Source of the DNA: Nitzschia sp. DOCU1
Taxonomy: Eukaryota; Bacillariophyta; Bacillariophyceae; Bacillariales; Bacillariaceae
Reading direction: 5' to 3'
NCBI GenBank assembly: GCA_951394045.1
Contig: OX595995.1
Span: 1,922,001 to 1,986,000 of the forward strand
DNA length: 64,000 bases
Below are positions 9,883-21,529 of the stretch, in pieces (the stretch's first letter is position 1; each line of letters begins with the position of its first letter). The notes under the pieces were generated by a model, which worked only from the letters and a program-made list of their open reading frames with translations, was not told the DNA's origin and made no database searches. Both the position numbers and the translations under genes were made by a program.

Positions 9883-11877
9883 TTACGAAAGAAATTCTGG
9901 TGAGACTATGGACGGCCAGCGATCAACAGCAGCAGCATCAAAAAACCACCGAGCTTCTGCAGAGACATAAACTGATGGCGATGTCAGCAGAGCGTACAAT
10001 GGACCGCGGATCAAAGGAATCTTCCAGAAAGCATTTTCGCCTTGTTGTAACTGCGAAAGAAAAACTTCCATGCCTCGACGACTAATCGTGAAGGGATCCC
10101 CTCGAGACCCATGCGTCCAATCCCATGGCTTGATTTTCTCCCCACCGTTCCTGTGGAGTAGGGGAAAAACAGGGTTGGACTGCCATAGAAACATATTCCA
10201 TTTTGGGCCCTTCTTCTCGGTGAGAAAGTCCAACTGATTGGCCCATTCGGCCGCAAACAATCTTGGAATAAAGGATGTTGTGTTTGGAACAATGAGTACA
10301 GTATCATGACCGGCAGTATAGGCTTGTTGGATTGCCATGACAAAAGCTAGTGTTTCCGACAAGAAGCTCAATAATTCGTTCTTGTTGTCGTCGTTGACGC
10401 GAGTAAAGTTGCGTAGATTTGCGAGCTCTAACTCTGTTTCGTTCCAAAAGGATAGGGTCCCGTTGGCAATCATTTCGGAGATTTCGACGTCCTCGATCCA
10501 TGGGACCTCGGCAAAAGTCGTGCAGCTTTCTTTTAAGCCCCAAGAATCCATCGATCGCTTCGTCATGTTACTCCCTACTATCCTATAGATGTGGAGTTTC
10601 CTCCTGCCGGTCGTGGCATTTCCCCATATCATCTCGTCCCGGTCCTGGTTCGTAATGGGAACTCGGTAGCTACTCTCAGCCAGATCTGTATGAATATTGT
10701 GTAGACCGGCGTCATATTTCTTACACTTGATCGGGTGTATCAACGAAGCCGTCCTGAAATTGCGAATCTTACTGGGCGAGACGGGAGTGCCAAATCGATT
10801 CACGCCTACTTTGGTAGGATCCATAGCACGAATGGTCATATTATTTGACAAGGCAAACTGGGCAGTGACAGCCTCGCAATGTCCATAAATCGTTCCCTTT
10901 TCTAATTCGGGTAGCATACGATTGGCGTATTGTTTGGAGACTCGATTCATCATCCACCCCATTTTGAGAGGTGCAATATCTGGGCATTTCCCAGCGGGAA
11001 CGCGACACCGGTACCGCTTAAGAAGCGGCCAACTTTTTATTGTTTGCTGCGAGAGAGAAATGGTTACGAGATCCGTAACGTGGTCTTGGGCCTCACCTTG
11101 AAACAATTCAATCCATGGCCCCTGGTACCATACGTCACTCTCAATGTGCCAGACAAAGTCGTACTTTTCTGTCTGCTGGGTCACAAACCGAAGGAAGCTA
11201 CTTTTGCTGGAACCCGACATGTGATCATCGAATGGCCAGAATCTGGTGCTGGATTGTTCCACGAGCTGTACATTCACAGGAAGACTCCGAATGTTGGACA
11301 GACTTATGTTACGTGTTTCTTCGTCGAGTTTGGAATGAGCATGGGAGATCCAAATGTCCATGCCAGGAGTCGTTTCTACCAAGTGCTTCATACGGGCCGT
11401 TTCACATTCGGTTCGAAGCCCCATGTAGGTGACAACGATAGCTGTTTTCTTGAGTCGATCTTTGATCACTTGAGGCAATGCTTCGTAGTAGGCTCGAATA
11501 CCAAAAGAATCGGTGCTGGTCTTTGGATCAGTCGTCGGAACGCCGGTCAATTGAAGACGCTCCCTCTCCAGCAGGGTTTGCTGGTGCCTGACTACTACTA
11601 CTTCTTCTTCTTCTTGGTGGTGGTGACTGCTGGTGCTGATATTGTTCGTCGTGAGGCCGCCACCGCCGCCGCTACTCCTGCTGCGGCTGCTGTTAACTGG
11701 ACTCTCGAAAGAAAGTTCCTCAACCTTCTTCCAACTCAGAGAGAAAACGGCCATGCCATGGGCACATAGCAATAAGACTATCACGACCAAAACCTTTACA
11801 GGAAGCCTGATAAGGTCCTTGGGAGCAGAAGCCGGGAGGGGGAGGGAGCGTTTCGTGGAGGACGATGATATCATCAT
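9883..11877 (-). CDS. Two-part Golgi glycosyltransferase-like protein
   Basis: 664 residues, single exon, start MMISSSSTK. Residues about 24-48 form a signal anchor (VKVLVVIVLLLCAHGMAVF). After a low-complexity stem, residues about 140-400 look like one glycosyltransferase fold: AIVVTYMGLRTECETARM at the first strand and KYDFVWHIESDVWYQGPW, whose ESDVWY resembles a DXD metal site. Residues about 420-664 resemble a second, GT25-like part: LAFVMAIQQAYTAGHDTVLI followed by PNTTSF where active enzymes would have an acidic DXD motif, so this half may be inactive. The gene is divergent from the fucosyltransferase-like gene at 12166 with 288 bp between starts. The family assignment is inference from motif layout. 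Confidence 0.6.
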   Translation of the reverse strand: MMISSSSTKRSLPLPASAPKDLIRLPVKVLVVIVLLLCAHGMAVFSLSWKKVEELSFESPVNSSRSRSSGGGGGLTTNNISTSSHHHQEEEEVVVVRHQQTLLERERLQLTGVPTTDPKTSTDSFGIRAYYEALPQVIKDRLKKTAIVVTYMGLRTECETARMKHLVETTPGMDIWISHAHSKLDEETRNISLSNIRSLPVNVQLVEQSSTRFWPFDDHMSGSSKSSFLRFVTQQTEKYDFVWHIESDVWYQGPWIELFQGEAQDHVTDLVTISLSQQTIKSWPLLKRYRCRVPAGKCPDIAPLKMGWMMNRVSKQYANRMLPELEKGTIYGHCEAVTAQFALSNNMTIRAMDPTKVGVNRFGTPVSPSKIRNFRTASLIHPIKCKKYDAGLHNIHTDLAESSYRVPITNQDRDEMIWGNATTGRRKLHIYRIVGSNMTKRSMDSWGLKESCTTFAEVPWIEDVEISEMIANGTLSFWNETELELANLRNFTRVNDDNKNELLSFLSETLAFVMAIQQAYTAGHDTVLIVPNTTSFIPRLFAAEWANQLDFLTEKKGPKWNMFLWQSNPVFPLLHRNGGEKIKPWDWTHGSRGDPFTISRRGMEVFLSQLQQGENAFWKIPLIRGPLYALLTSPSVYVSAEARWFFDAAAVDRWPSIVSPEFLS

Positions 11878-12165
11878 TGTGATTAATGTCTTTGAGCCAC
11901 AGAGTGGATGGATTATCCTGCTCGAGCGACCCGGGAAAAATCGAAAAATCGAAGTTGTACGTAGATATTATTGTTGGGCCTAATAAAATCCAAATGACTG
12001 GCCACGCCCGTAAATGACTCCTCCAATGTGGCCACGAATTGAGAAGTGAGAAATGCTTCCTCAATATTATTGTGGAGTCTGAGGAAAAGACACAGGTGTT
12101 GCTATCATAGCAATGGTAGTACGAGTCGCTACGGATCCAACTACAACTACTATCATACAACAAAC

Positions 12166-13872
12166 ATGGTTTCGTCGCCATCACGGCGGTACCGTTGGAT
12201 TTTTGGGGGTTTCGCTTTGATTGCGACTGTCAGCATGCTTCGCGATAGCCGTGGCTACCTTGAGGGAACCATGACACGAATGTCGGATGCGGCATGGCAG
12301 TCCACAATGCCGGTAGTGTACAATTATACGACAGAGTGGTGGCCAGCAGCAGCAGACACCACCAATGCAGAGGCAGCACCAGCAGTACCACCAAGAATAG
12401 GGCCCACTCCAAAGCCAAAAAGTCGAGACAATGCCACAGTCTCAGGGGCCTACAGCCGCACGACCAATACCACTGGATCCATGCCCCCTAGCAACGATGA
12501 TTACGACAGTATCTATTTGTGGGGGGACAATCCGACGTTTGCCAATCATAAGTTTTGCCGCTGGTACAACAAGGGAAGCAATCAAGAAAGAGTTAAATTT
12601 CAAAAACGCCTACACTGGCAGCAGATGAAAGGCAACACTACCCGTAGACATGAGCGGGGCGAGCCTCGCCGAATTTTAATGCAGTTGCGATTCGATTGCT
12701 ATCGCATCCTGAAAGAGTCGTCCTTTGGTACAGGCAACTGGATTCAGATGCTGCTAATGCTACGCCTTGCTGCTGCAGGTACCGCACGGTCATCGTCCAC
12801 TATCATGGAGGTGGTGGACTTGACACTTTCTTGTACCGATGGTGATTCCCACCAAGCAGCCAAAAGTTTGGTTTTGCCATGGATCATGGGCAACTTTTCG
12901 GCGTCGGAAACGCTACAAATCCTGTCGCGGTACTGGGGCAAACATGAAATAGACTTCAGGTGTCATGAACGGGCATGGGGCAGCTTGCCAATAGGATGGG
13001 CAATTCCACTGTTCCAACAAGACCTGAGACGCATGGCGGTGGCACTGGTGGGTGTACCGAAGGACCCAGAACATCCTGCTTTTGAGTGGCTGCTGCTGCA
13101 GCAACTAGAACACTCTCCAAATGCAACCTTTGTGGGCGACATCTATCAGCATGCGTCGCCTTTGATACCCAATGTGACCTTGGACGACGTTGTCATTCAT
13201 TTTCGATGTGGAGATACAATGATATCGAAGTACACCTACTTTCGATTTCTCAAATATCACGAGTTTTCGTCACGCATCGACCCAACAACAACGTCTATCG
13301 GGATTGTTACGCAACCATTTGGAAAGGAAATCGCCTTTTATAATGAGACAATTGGAGAAGAAACGGAGCACGATCAAGCCCGGGAGCGAGATGTAGGCGA
13401 CCCCTTTCGAGATTTCGTCTGTCGACGCGTCATTCTGAATTTTCAAGACCATCTCCAGGCAAAGTTTCCAAACGCTCGCGTGAGCATTCACAATAGCCGC
13501 GACGAAACAGTCGCTCTGGCGTACGCTCGCATGGTAATGGCCAAGAAACAAGCCTTCGCTTTCCCGGATAGCTCTTTTAGCATCTACCCCGTCTTGGCAA
13601 CCTTTGGTGCGCCCGTTTTTTTTTATCCTACAGAATCGTCTGGAAAGAACTCGTTTTTACGAAAGTTCAGGGACAATATTTTCCCACAACACAATGATTT
13701 GGCCAGGGCTCAATGGATGGACGTTTCTTCAGAGAATAGTCTCTTTGCCATTGAAACTTTGCACATGAGTCAGATGCATGGCGACGATAATCAAGCCCAC
13801 ATGCAAGCGGCTAAGGACATTCTTGAATGGTTTACCAACGAGACTTTGGTGAAACCCCACTTTCACAAGTAA
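12166..13872 (+). CDS. Fucosyltransferase-like Golgi glycosyltransferase
   Basis: 568 residues from the ATG at 12166 (MVSSPSRRYRW); the frame is open 120 bases upstream but only from GTG. A signal anchor follows at about residues 10-27 (WIFGGFALIATVSML). The key motif is VVIHFRCGDTM near residue 341, which corresponds to the H-x-R-x-G-D donor-binding motif I of GDP-fucose-dependent fucosyltransferases. Further on, AYARMVMAKKQAFAFPDSSF matches the conserved segment where those enzymes read 'ADxxIxxxSSFS'. The N-terminal stem is Thr/Asn/Pro-rich. The predicted role is addition of fucose or a related sugar in the Golgi. Cation-independent GT-B folds share this layout, so the exact sugar is uncertain. 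Confidence 0.65.
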   Translation: MVSSPSRRYRWIFGGFALIATVSMLRDSRGYLEGTMTRMSDAAWQSTMPVVYNYTTEWWPAAADTTNAEAAPAVPPRIGPTPKPKSRDNATVSGAYSRTTNTTGSMPPSNDDYDSIYLWGDNPTFANHKFCRWYNKGSNQERVKFQKRLHWQQMKGNTTRRHERGEPRRILMQLRFDCYRILKESSFGTGNWIQMLLMLRLAAAGTARSSSTIMEVVDLTLSCTDGDSHQAAKSLVLPWIMGNFSASETLQILSRYWGKHEIDFRCHERAWGSLPIGWAIPLFQQDLRRMAVALVGVPKDPEHPAFEWLLLQQLEHSPNATFVGDIYQHASPLIPNVTLDDVVIHFRCGDTMISKYTYFRFLKYHEFSSRIDPTTTSIGIVTQPFGKEIAFYNETIGEETEHDQARERDVGDPFRDFVCRRVILNFQDHLQAKFPNARVSIHNSRDETVALAYARMVMAKKQAFAFPDSSFSIYPVLATFGAPVFFYPTESSGKNSFLRKFRDNIFPQHNDLARAQWMDVSSENSLFAIETLHMSQMHGDDNQAHMQAAKDILEWFTNETLVKPHFHK

Positions 13873-14589
13873 CGGAAATGTGAGACCGTTCTTGATCTTG
13901 ATCGCTCCCTCCACCGGATGAGGTGCTCTGCAATGTGTATTGAGCATCGTACGGTTACCAGCGAGCACGAGTACTGCATTGGACAGGGGTAGGGCTGCTC
14001 AAACATCGTGATCCAGAAAGTCTTTTATTTGGCGTGGTTGTAAGCTCGCCCGTCTGGTGTTGGTGAGGGTGCCCCTGAGCGACGTAAAAGCCTTGGTGGG
14101 CGGATACTGGCGTCTCAAGTGATAACCTGTTTAAAGCAGTAAATCTTGCGTTTTTATTATTATTACCTTGTCCCTCGGCGTCCTATTTTTCTCGTCTGCC
14201 TGAACGCCATCGACTCGCTCAGCCATTCCGAGCGCACAGTCCGCACCGCCAATCATGGAAAAACATACACGACTACCGACGCCGGGGGTTGCCCTGTCAT
14301 AATAATGACAGCACTTGGGCTTGATAGGTTGGAGTACGTCACAATCGGCTTGTATCTGTCGGCGTCCGCGCCCACCAACCTGGCCTTTTCTTCCCATGCC
14401 CGAAACCTGCTTTTGGAGCCATATATCAGCTACTATGTTTTACTAGATTAGATCTGTCACTCGGAAAGGTTGTAGTTGATGGAAGCTGGAAGAAAGTGCT
14501 CGTCTAGTACGGATTGGGTGCGAGGAATGACAAGGTGGAAAGGCACTCTCGTACTACAAATTATAATCTCTAACAATAACCGGTGTTTT
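13873..14589. other. Intergenic region between two 3' ends
   Basis: The flanking genes converge here, so this should be 3' untranslated and terminator sequence. Small open frames on both strands lack recognisable domains. I see no repeat. Confidence 0.4.
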
Positions 14590-17500
14590 CTATGCCCAAT
14601 AAACATGAGACACCGAGTAGGTACAAATCCGTCCGCACCCTCTCATTCGAATCGCAAACTCGACATCCCTGGTCTCCCCCGAAGTATAGTTGGGATCGTC
14701 CAATGCTGTTAAAGCATCGGAAGTATGGTCCAATTTGTGTAAAAGCGATTCAAATTGATCTCGTGGAAGGGATGTGATCTTTCCATCAATCGCAAAGTCA
14801 AACACCATGGTGTCGGGTTGCTTGGATCGCGCGTACTTGTTTCCGAGTCGACGTTCGTCATTGACCGTAGTCCAATTGGTGGTCATCTCACTCCTGTCCG
14901 GTTTGTGATATAGATCCAGCTTGATAATGATGACTCCATGTTTCAAACCCGCCAGGTTCATCACCAACCATCCCGAAAATTCGTTTCCTATGATTGTGCC
15001 ACGACTGTAGTAATCACAATGCGCCAAACGAAACAACAACAGAATTGTCAGGCAAGTTCGATCAAGAAACATAATATAGGCGTGAAAATGGAAAATCATA
15101 CGTACTGCGAGTTGTAATTGGAAAATATACAAGGATCTTCCTCCCCACCATTGCAGTTGCTATAATAGGTTCCATCACATCGTCCAACGGGTTCGCCTAT
15201 TACCTCCCATCCTCTCCCGGGGACAATGTCCTCCAACGTACGGTTCTGCATAACGTTGCTGTTTTGCCGAAAGAGGCGACTGTTGTCAACATTCTTGCTG
15301 ATCGAAATGGTGGTTGAAGCAGCCTTCCTAGTGGTGGGAGGAGGTGTCCGCGTGACGGGAGACATTGTGAAATTCTGACTGGCGACGCTTTGGGAAGGGA
15401 GGTCACCGTGAAGAAGCCGATGGGGGATCAGAGGTCCTTCACTCATCATACGCCGACCCGAAACGATGGCATACACATCCACCTCGCCTTCAGGAATAAC
15501 CAAGCAAGGATCCAATGGTTCGGGGCCGTCATAAACTACCTTTGCCGTATTGTGAGGCTTATAGCCGTCTGGGGCGGGTTTGACAATGTCCGAAAGTGTC
15601 GCACCTGGTCGCCGCGGCGTAAACTGCGTGGCACCCTGCGGACAAAAAGACAACAATAATCGTTAGATCTGGCGATGACGACAGGAACATGTTGCGTCCT
15701 TGAACGATCGCACCTTCATTGGCGTGTAGCATAATCGTGCTGGATAACCGTCCTCAGAAGCTATATCCTTGCATTCTCCCATTTCGGGGTCCAGATTCAA
15801 AAACTTGTTTTGAATATCCTTGTAATAGTCAGTCACGTGCCAATAGGACTCGTCCAAGGGTGGACCACCTAGCAATCGAATAAGAGTCAAGTGAGCAACA
15901 CAAATATGCGCTTCAAGCGAACGCAAAATCCAAGCCAACTCAACTCAGCTCACCTTGCACATTTTCGGTCCAAAGATCGATTGCGTCTCGCAATGCTCTC
16001 AACACCCCCATAGCCAGCAACCGTCCCATGAACTGGTGATGTCTCCACCCCGGATGCCAATTCCCATTGTTGCTGAAATTCTCCCTCTGCTCTGTTGGTG
16101 GAACAATGCTTCCATCACCAATTGAATCGGCCCAGCACCTTGTACAGAATCTCGGAAACTCCTTACAAAGTACTTTGGCTTCACTGGAGCACTGCAAGTA
16201 ACGTATAGCGTAAGGGAGCGCTTCTGCTTGTGCCACTCCTGTTGTCTCGATGATCCCTTCCACATTGAAATTGACTCCACCTACATCAGCACCAATCTCT
16301 CTGTAGAACATGTCAGTAATTTTGGTTGACATCTTGTGTGTCCAAATGACTGGCACCTTCTTTCCACTTATGAGTCCTTGCCGTACAAAAAAATCCTGGT
16401 TACGCGCTCTGGTCTCTGTCATTCCAGAGTCCCACAACAGAATGTCAATCTCATCTCCATAAATCGAAGACATTCCCAGAGCGGCCTGTTGGGTCCCCAT
16501 TCCACCGTTCCCTTGGTTTTGCGTAATGAGTTTGACTCCCAGTCTTGCAAGGATGGGTTCCATAATCTTATGGAATTGCATGGAATAAGTCTGTTGAAGT
16601 TTGTTGCTGCGAGAGAGAAAAGGTGGAAAAAGGTACACGCACGCGATGTGGTATGTATGAGGGCAAAATATTTTGGCTAAGTCAATTTCAAATGCCGCAT
16701 ACTACTTACCCAGCGCCTGCCACCACTGAGTGACCAGCCACGACCACGGTGAACGTAGAAGAGGTCATCATGGCATGTAACAGTCGGCGAATGAGTCCAT
16801 CATAGGATTGTTTGGGCATCCATCCTGCTGCTGTTTTCGCTTCTTCGCTTGGTGGTGTTGTGCTATCATCATTCAAAATGATCCAATGGAAGATTTTCTG
16901 TCCACGTTCTATCAACTGCTCCTGTGTCATTTCATCGCCCGGATATCCATATTCCGCATAAATAGCTTCCATGGCACGTTCGACTAATTGTCCCGCGTCG
17001 CTCAGGAAATGATTGACAAAGACCGCGTCCGCTTGCCAGGCGCCCTCTGGAAATTCATCGTTTGGAACGTCTCCGTTGGGGAATTTGGATAAATAGTCTT
17101 CGGTGGGTCGTTCGTCCTCTTCACCGTCCCAGAAATGCCAGTGTCCCCACTTCTCCGTAAGTTTTTCCCTGGTGTCCTTGTCCCGTGGTTGTACAAATTG
17201 ATTGGGAGGAATAGTAGCAAATTTTGAATACGTATTGATGGGGAGCGGATCCTCATCCTCAGCCTCCGATACCGGAGCCACTGGTGGAAACGTGGGACTG
17301 GCGACGGGGGATTCGGCTGGCGTTTTATCGTCGCTTGGGGCAGCATGGGCAAGGTCGACAGCCGGGGCGGCGACGGGCGAATTATTCTGCACCTCACCGC
17401 TACTACTGCCGCCATCACTAGAACCTCCACTCGATAAATAGAGTAGTAGGACCAACACAATTCCAGCAAACGCAACCACGTTGGTCAGAAAATTGCGTTG

Positions 17501-17620
17501 GGTCACAGTCTTGACCAGATTGGAACCGATGACATTTGCTTTTGGCCGTTTTGCCCCAGGACCTGATTTCTTGGCACCCACCAGGCTCTCGATTTCTTGC
17601 TCCATTTCCAGAACATTCAT
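14590..17620 (-). CDS. SGNH-hydrolase-like membrane protein, five exons
   Basis: Exons 17620-16710, 16606-15954, 15868-15714, 15635-15106 and 15004-14590 join with consistent phases (introns 103, 85, 78 and 101 bp; GT-AG) to give 887 residues. A cytosolic basic stretch is followed by a membrane segment at about 50-65 (VVAFAGIVLVLLLYLSS) and a Pro/Ala/Ser-rich stalk. The luminal or outer domain starts an SGNH-like pattern across the first splice junction: GHSVVAGAGN (block I, catalytic-type serine in GHS), NQGNGGMGT (block II-like glycine) and DILLWDSGMTE, where hydrolases usually have a GxND block. Related domains act as acetyl-esterases or glycan O-acetyltransferases. The C-terminal 200 residues are distinct, with Cys-rich CNGGEEDPC. 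The hydrolase assignment is tentative; the exon model is well supported by phase. Confidence 0.7.
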
Positions 17621-17805
17621 GTTGTGGCTTCCTTGCTTGCTTCTAGTTAGCTAGAATTTTAGTTAGCTAGAAGGGAAGAAAGTGGAGAGACGTTTGATGG
17701 ACGATGCAAACGACGAAATAGAAAAAATGTAATGGCATCAAAGTCATGAGTCATGCCAGTCATTTGCGTTGCTCTGCTTGTGACGAATACTCACTCGCGC
17801 CGCGC

Positions 17806-17857
17806 GAATTCCAAGATTTTCGGTCACCTGCTGGCGATCAGGTGGCGAATAGGGAAA
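17806..17857 (+). repeat. 52-bp dispersed element with internal inverted repeat, copy 2
   Basis: Same element as at 6904-6955. This copy has the perfect palindrome CACCTG-CTGGCGAT-CAGGTG. It lies about 190 bp upstream of the start of the minus-strand SGNH-like gene (17620), matching the upstream placement of copy 1 relative to the minus-strand methyltransferase gene. The remaining sequence from 17621 to 18490 shows nothing else I can support. Confidence 0.6.
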
Positions 17858-18490
17858 ATCCGAGATACCGGAACTCGATGCGAAGACCGCACAAGATTTT
17901 CCGTTGCTGACGTCCCACCAATCGAAAAGACTGACTCGACTCATATCGGTGTTCTTGTCCTTGGAAAGGACACCCGGCACCTTAAATCCTGATTATTTCG
18001 ATACTGTACGATAGACAAAAGTGAAGATTTTAATTATTTTACGAGTGGGAAGGCTAAGAAGGTCGCGAGGTTCGGGACCTTTGGTACTCAGAGTGTGTGG
18101 CAGTTGGAGGTGGAAGGGATGGAGCCGGAGAAATGGATGTGGGAGTGTACTGTACGATAGTAGATGGACTGTACCATACGTGATATTAAGCCTCCAGTTC
18201 TCTTTCCCATTTCGGAACACTTGGCGGCAGGTGCGTCACTATTTCTATTCCAGCTCCAATGCTGCTCATAGAGGGAGGAAATCGGTACGATAAAAGAACA
18301 ATCTATCGGTCATTTCCTTCGTACTTCCCAGGAGAGGTTGTGCCAATGGCCACACAATGCTTTTCAGTCAGTGCTGGAGTCACAACAGAGCATCTTCGCT
18401 TTGCCTTCACCATGAAGCTAGAAGTCACTATCCCGATTATCCGCTGTATAGTTGTTCGACACTGCGCAAATGAGTCTACGAGATGCACGA

Positions 18491-21400
18491 TCAGTAGCGT
18501 CTGATACCCGCATACTTACAAGAGCAAAAACAGGTTTCTGGTAAAGGCAAAATCGCCTCCTCGTCGAAGGCAGGGTTGGTCCACATTCCGCACGTGCATT
18601 CCAAAGGGCTGAGTTGAAAGACGAGCTTTACGCTGGAAGCGTCAAATGCATTGTCTCCTCCTATTCACGAAACATATGGATGAGTTTTTCTCAAAGGTTG
18701 TGGCGTTCATTGATCTGAGTGTCCTGGATCACTACTCCTATAATAACTTACCCAGTTGAAGCCATTCCAGATCAGGCAATGTGACTAGCTCCGAAGGAAG
18801 AGAGCCGCTCAGTCCACTCGACTCTATCAGCAAATGAAACGATCAAGAATATTGGTTTGAGACCAGGTCCGTATCAGCGATTCGCCTAGCTAGGAACAGT
18901 AAAATGACTTACGAAGAGAGATCCACTGAAGCCCCGTCAACTGTACGATCTCGGTCGGTAGAGGTCCACTATTCAAATAGTTGTAGGCTATAGCAGCAAG
19001 AAGAAGCATCAGCAACAGGGGCGTGAGAGCACCAACATAGACTATTCCAAGAATACCAACCAGCGCATACGTACATAAATCAAGATTTTCCAAGCCCTTC
19101 AAATGCCCAATTTCAGTAGGAACGGTTCCAGTGAACCCATTGCCATCTATAGAGAAAAATAAAGGAAGAAACATTATAGTGAGCCTTCGCCAATCCCCAA
19201 CGATGCCCTTTACTCGCTCAAATGGTCGTTCAAACAGCAGTACATACTCAACGAGAGTCCCGACAAACGAGTCAAGTAGCCCAGCTCCGTAGGGATTGTA
19301 CCCGCCGTAAACGTTCTCACTTCATCTGGTAGCTCCGGCAAACTCCATTCCAGATAGGTCAATTGGGTCATTAGTCGGAAAAAGGTATCTGACGGCAATC
19401 CATATTGCTGAACGCCCACGGAGGCGGAGATTCGGAGATCGCGCAAGGGCAGATCGTCCTCCGTCGTGTGTGATGGCTCGGGCAAGCGACCCGACAAGCC
19501 CGTTGACTCCAAATACAACGCATTCACTCCAAGAAATTGACGCTGAGTCGATTTTGCGGTAGAGCGTTTGGTGGGGTATCCGAGCAGCCACGAGGGAACA
19601 GTGCCCACCAAGTTCGGGCTATGAGAGAGATCCACCAAGACTAGATGCGAAAGAAGCATCAATTCGTTTGGAATGGTTCCAGTCAAATCCAAAGTTGAGT
19701 CATCTGCAAGTGGCAACGACAAGAAGATGATGAGCCACAAAACCTACCTTGACAAAAGAGTCAGATGTCCGAGTGTTGTACTTACTCCATTGTAAACTCA
19801 TGAGGCGTCCGTCGCCAGAGCAGCTCAAACCTTGCCAGCCACAAAGATTCAATGGCGATTCAGGAATCAAACGAGTTCCTATGGTGTCTGACGACGAAGT
19901 TCGCGCTACCGAAACAGTTGAAGAACCTCTCTTGCTGTCTTGATAATAATCGTTGGACCACGCGCCGAACCATTCTGCGTCCGTCTCGTTCCATGGCAAA
20001 TCCGGTCCATCACCTAAGAGATTCCAGTGACGAGCCACTACGGCAACTACGTACGTCTGCAGCCAGTCACGGTCATCAAAGCGTTCTGGTTGCAGGACTT
20101 GGTCAATGGGCCATGATGTGGTTGTGGTAGTGTCGCTGGTGGTTGTGGAAGTATTGGTAGCACCCTCATCGTCTTTGCCCTCCACTCCACCTTCCTCTTC
20201 ATGGTCGGCTTGAAACTGGGACACGTCTCGGGTGTAGTCGTTTTCGTCGACTACAGTCCAATCATCCTGCTCGGCTACCGTGGCGGAATAGGTTTCCATC
20301 AAGGTACGGACCATCCACAACAAGGCCTCTCGCTGCGCCAAGGTATAGGGAAAGCAAGGCGGGGGTCCCTCATGATCCTGAGTCCTTGAATGCGGCGGCA
20401 GGGACGGCACAAAATAGGGCGCCAAGAGAAGTTGAAGGGCTTGCAATAGATCCTGCTCCTGAAGCGTGAGTGCATGTCGGAGCTCAGCTGGATCATCCTT
20501 ATTCTGGACTATCCCCCACGACAACTTATTGTCATCAAAGTCGTTCGAGACTCGAGGGGGTTCCGTGGATTCCGATGCCCCCGACCTGGCCGACTGCATG
20601 CTTTTCGGTAGAGAACAGATTGAGAAGGACGAGCCCATCGTTCCACTGCTAGTAGGACTAGCAGGATCCACAGAGGCCTTGTTCGGAGGCCGGCTCTCGT
20701 TCTCAGGGAGCACTAGGACAGCCAAAATGGCTGCGGTAGTCACAATCAGCACAAAGAGGCAAAGTAAGAGCCCCCGAACAACTGAACGACGGTAGCGACG
20801 AACAGGAGGGGATGCTGACGGCTTGACTGAATCTTCTTCTTGTTCCGCATGCTGGATAGCCCCCTCGTTCCCATACGCAGAATCCTCCATCATCATCATG
20901 GTGCTGTGACTGATAGTCAGAGCTGCCACACTTTCCATTTCACTCGACATGGGAACCGAAGAGGACTCGATATCGGAATGAGAAAAGTCCATCATGAGCA
21001 TTCGGTAGCTAGACGGCGGAGTGGTACAAGGCACCAAAGCAGGCATTTTGCTGCCACTCGACATTGTGACGAGAGAGCCGGACGTGTGGCTGCTAGGAGA
21101 AGGAGGAAAGTCATCCGGATGATGACGACGATGATTCTGAAGATGCTGATCGCCCCAGTAGCCTGCTTGTTGGTCTCGCTCGAGACGCTCCTCTCGATAG
21201 GTAGTGGCGGAGGATGTTCCTCGCGTGGGAGTGCTGTCGCTAGAGGACACCATGGAAGTATTTTCTCGTCTCCAAGTGGTACTGCCACTGTCCGAAGCAT
21301 CGGCACCACCACCAAAGCTTCTCACTAGGTCCGAGTCGAGGCGGGGTGGACTGCAAATTCCCGGAAACGCGTAAAAGTTATTGTTTTGAACCGTGTACTC

Positions 21401-21529
21401 GGGAGGAGCGGGTTGAATTCCACACCCAGGGCTGCCGCTGGGAATCGGAACGGGGATGCGACGACGATGAGGCGACTCCACCATGTCATCGTCGGTCCGA
21501 GGTGGCGAAGGAGCCTTCAAGATTCTCAT
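18491..21529 (-). CDS. Plant-type LRR membrane protein with one repeat per exon, six exons
   Basis: Exons 21529-19786, 19703-19248, 19146-19075, 18987-18913, 18823-18752 and 18660-18491 give 862 residues; every intron is GT-AG and phase 1. I chose the ATG at 21529 (MRILKAPSPP); the frame is open upstream only from TTG. A long Ser/Pro-rich N-terminal region is followed by one membrane segment near 248-273 (GLLLCLFVLIVTTAAILAVL). The outer domain has an LRR N-cap (NLCGWQGLSCSGDGRL), then repeats of plant type such as LTGTIPNELMLLSHL, FTGTVPTEIGHLKGLENLDL, LNSGPLPTEIVQLTGLQWISL and LSGSLPSELVTLPDLEWLQL. Exons of 72, 75 and 72 bp each encode exactly one repeat. The end is Cys-rich (CTCGMW, CFCSCK). 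No kinase domain is present. Receptor-like recognition or adhesion is likely. Confidence 0.75.

Noticed and set aside
18501..18519. A further intron near the 3' end of the LRR gene
   Set aside because: It would be only 19 bp. Reading straight through gives a short Cys-rich end and a TGA at 18,491.
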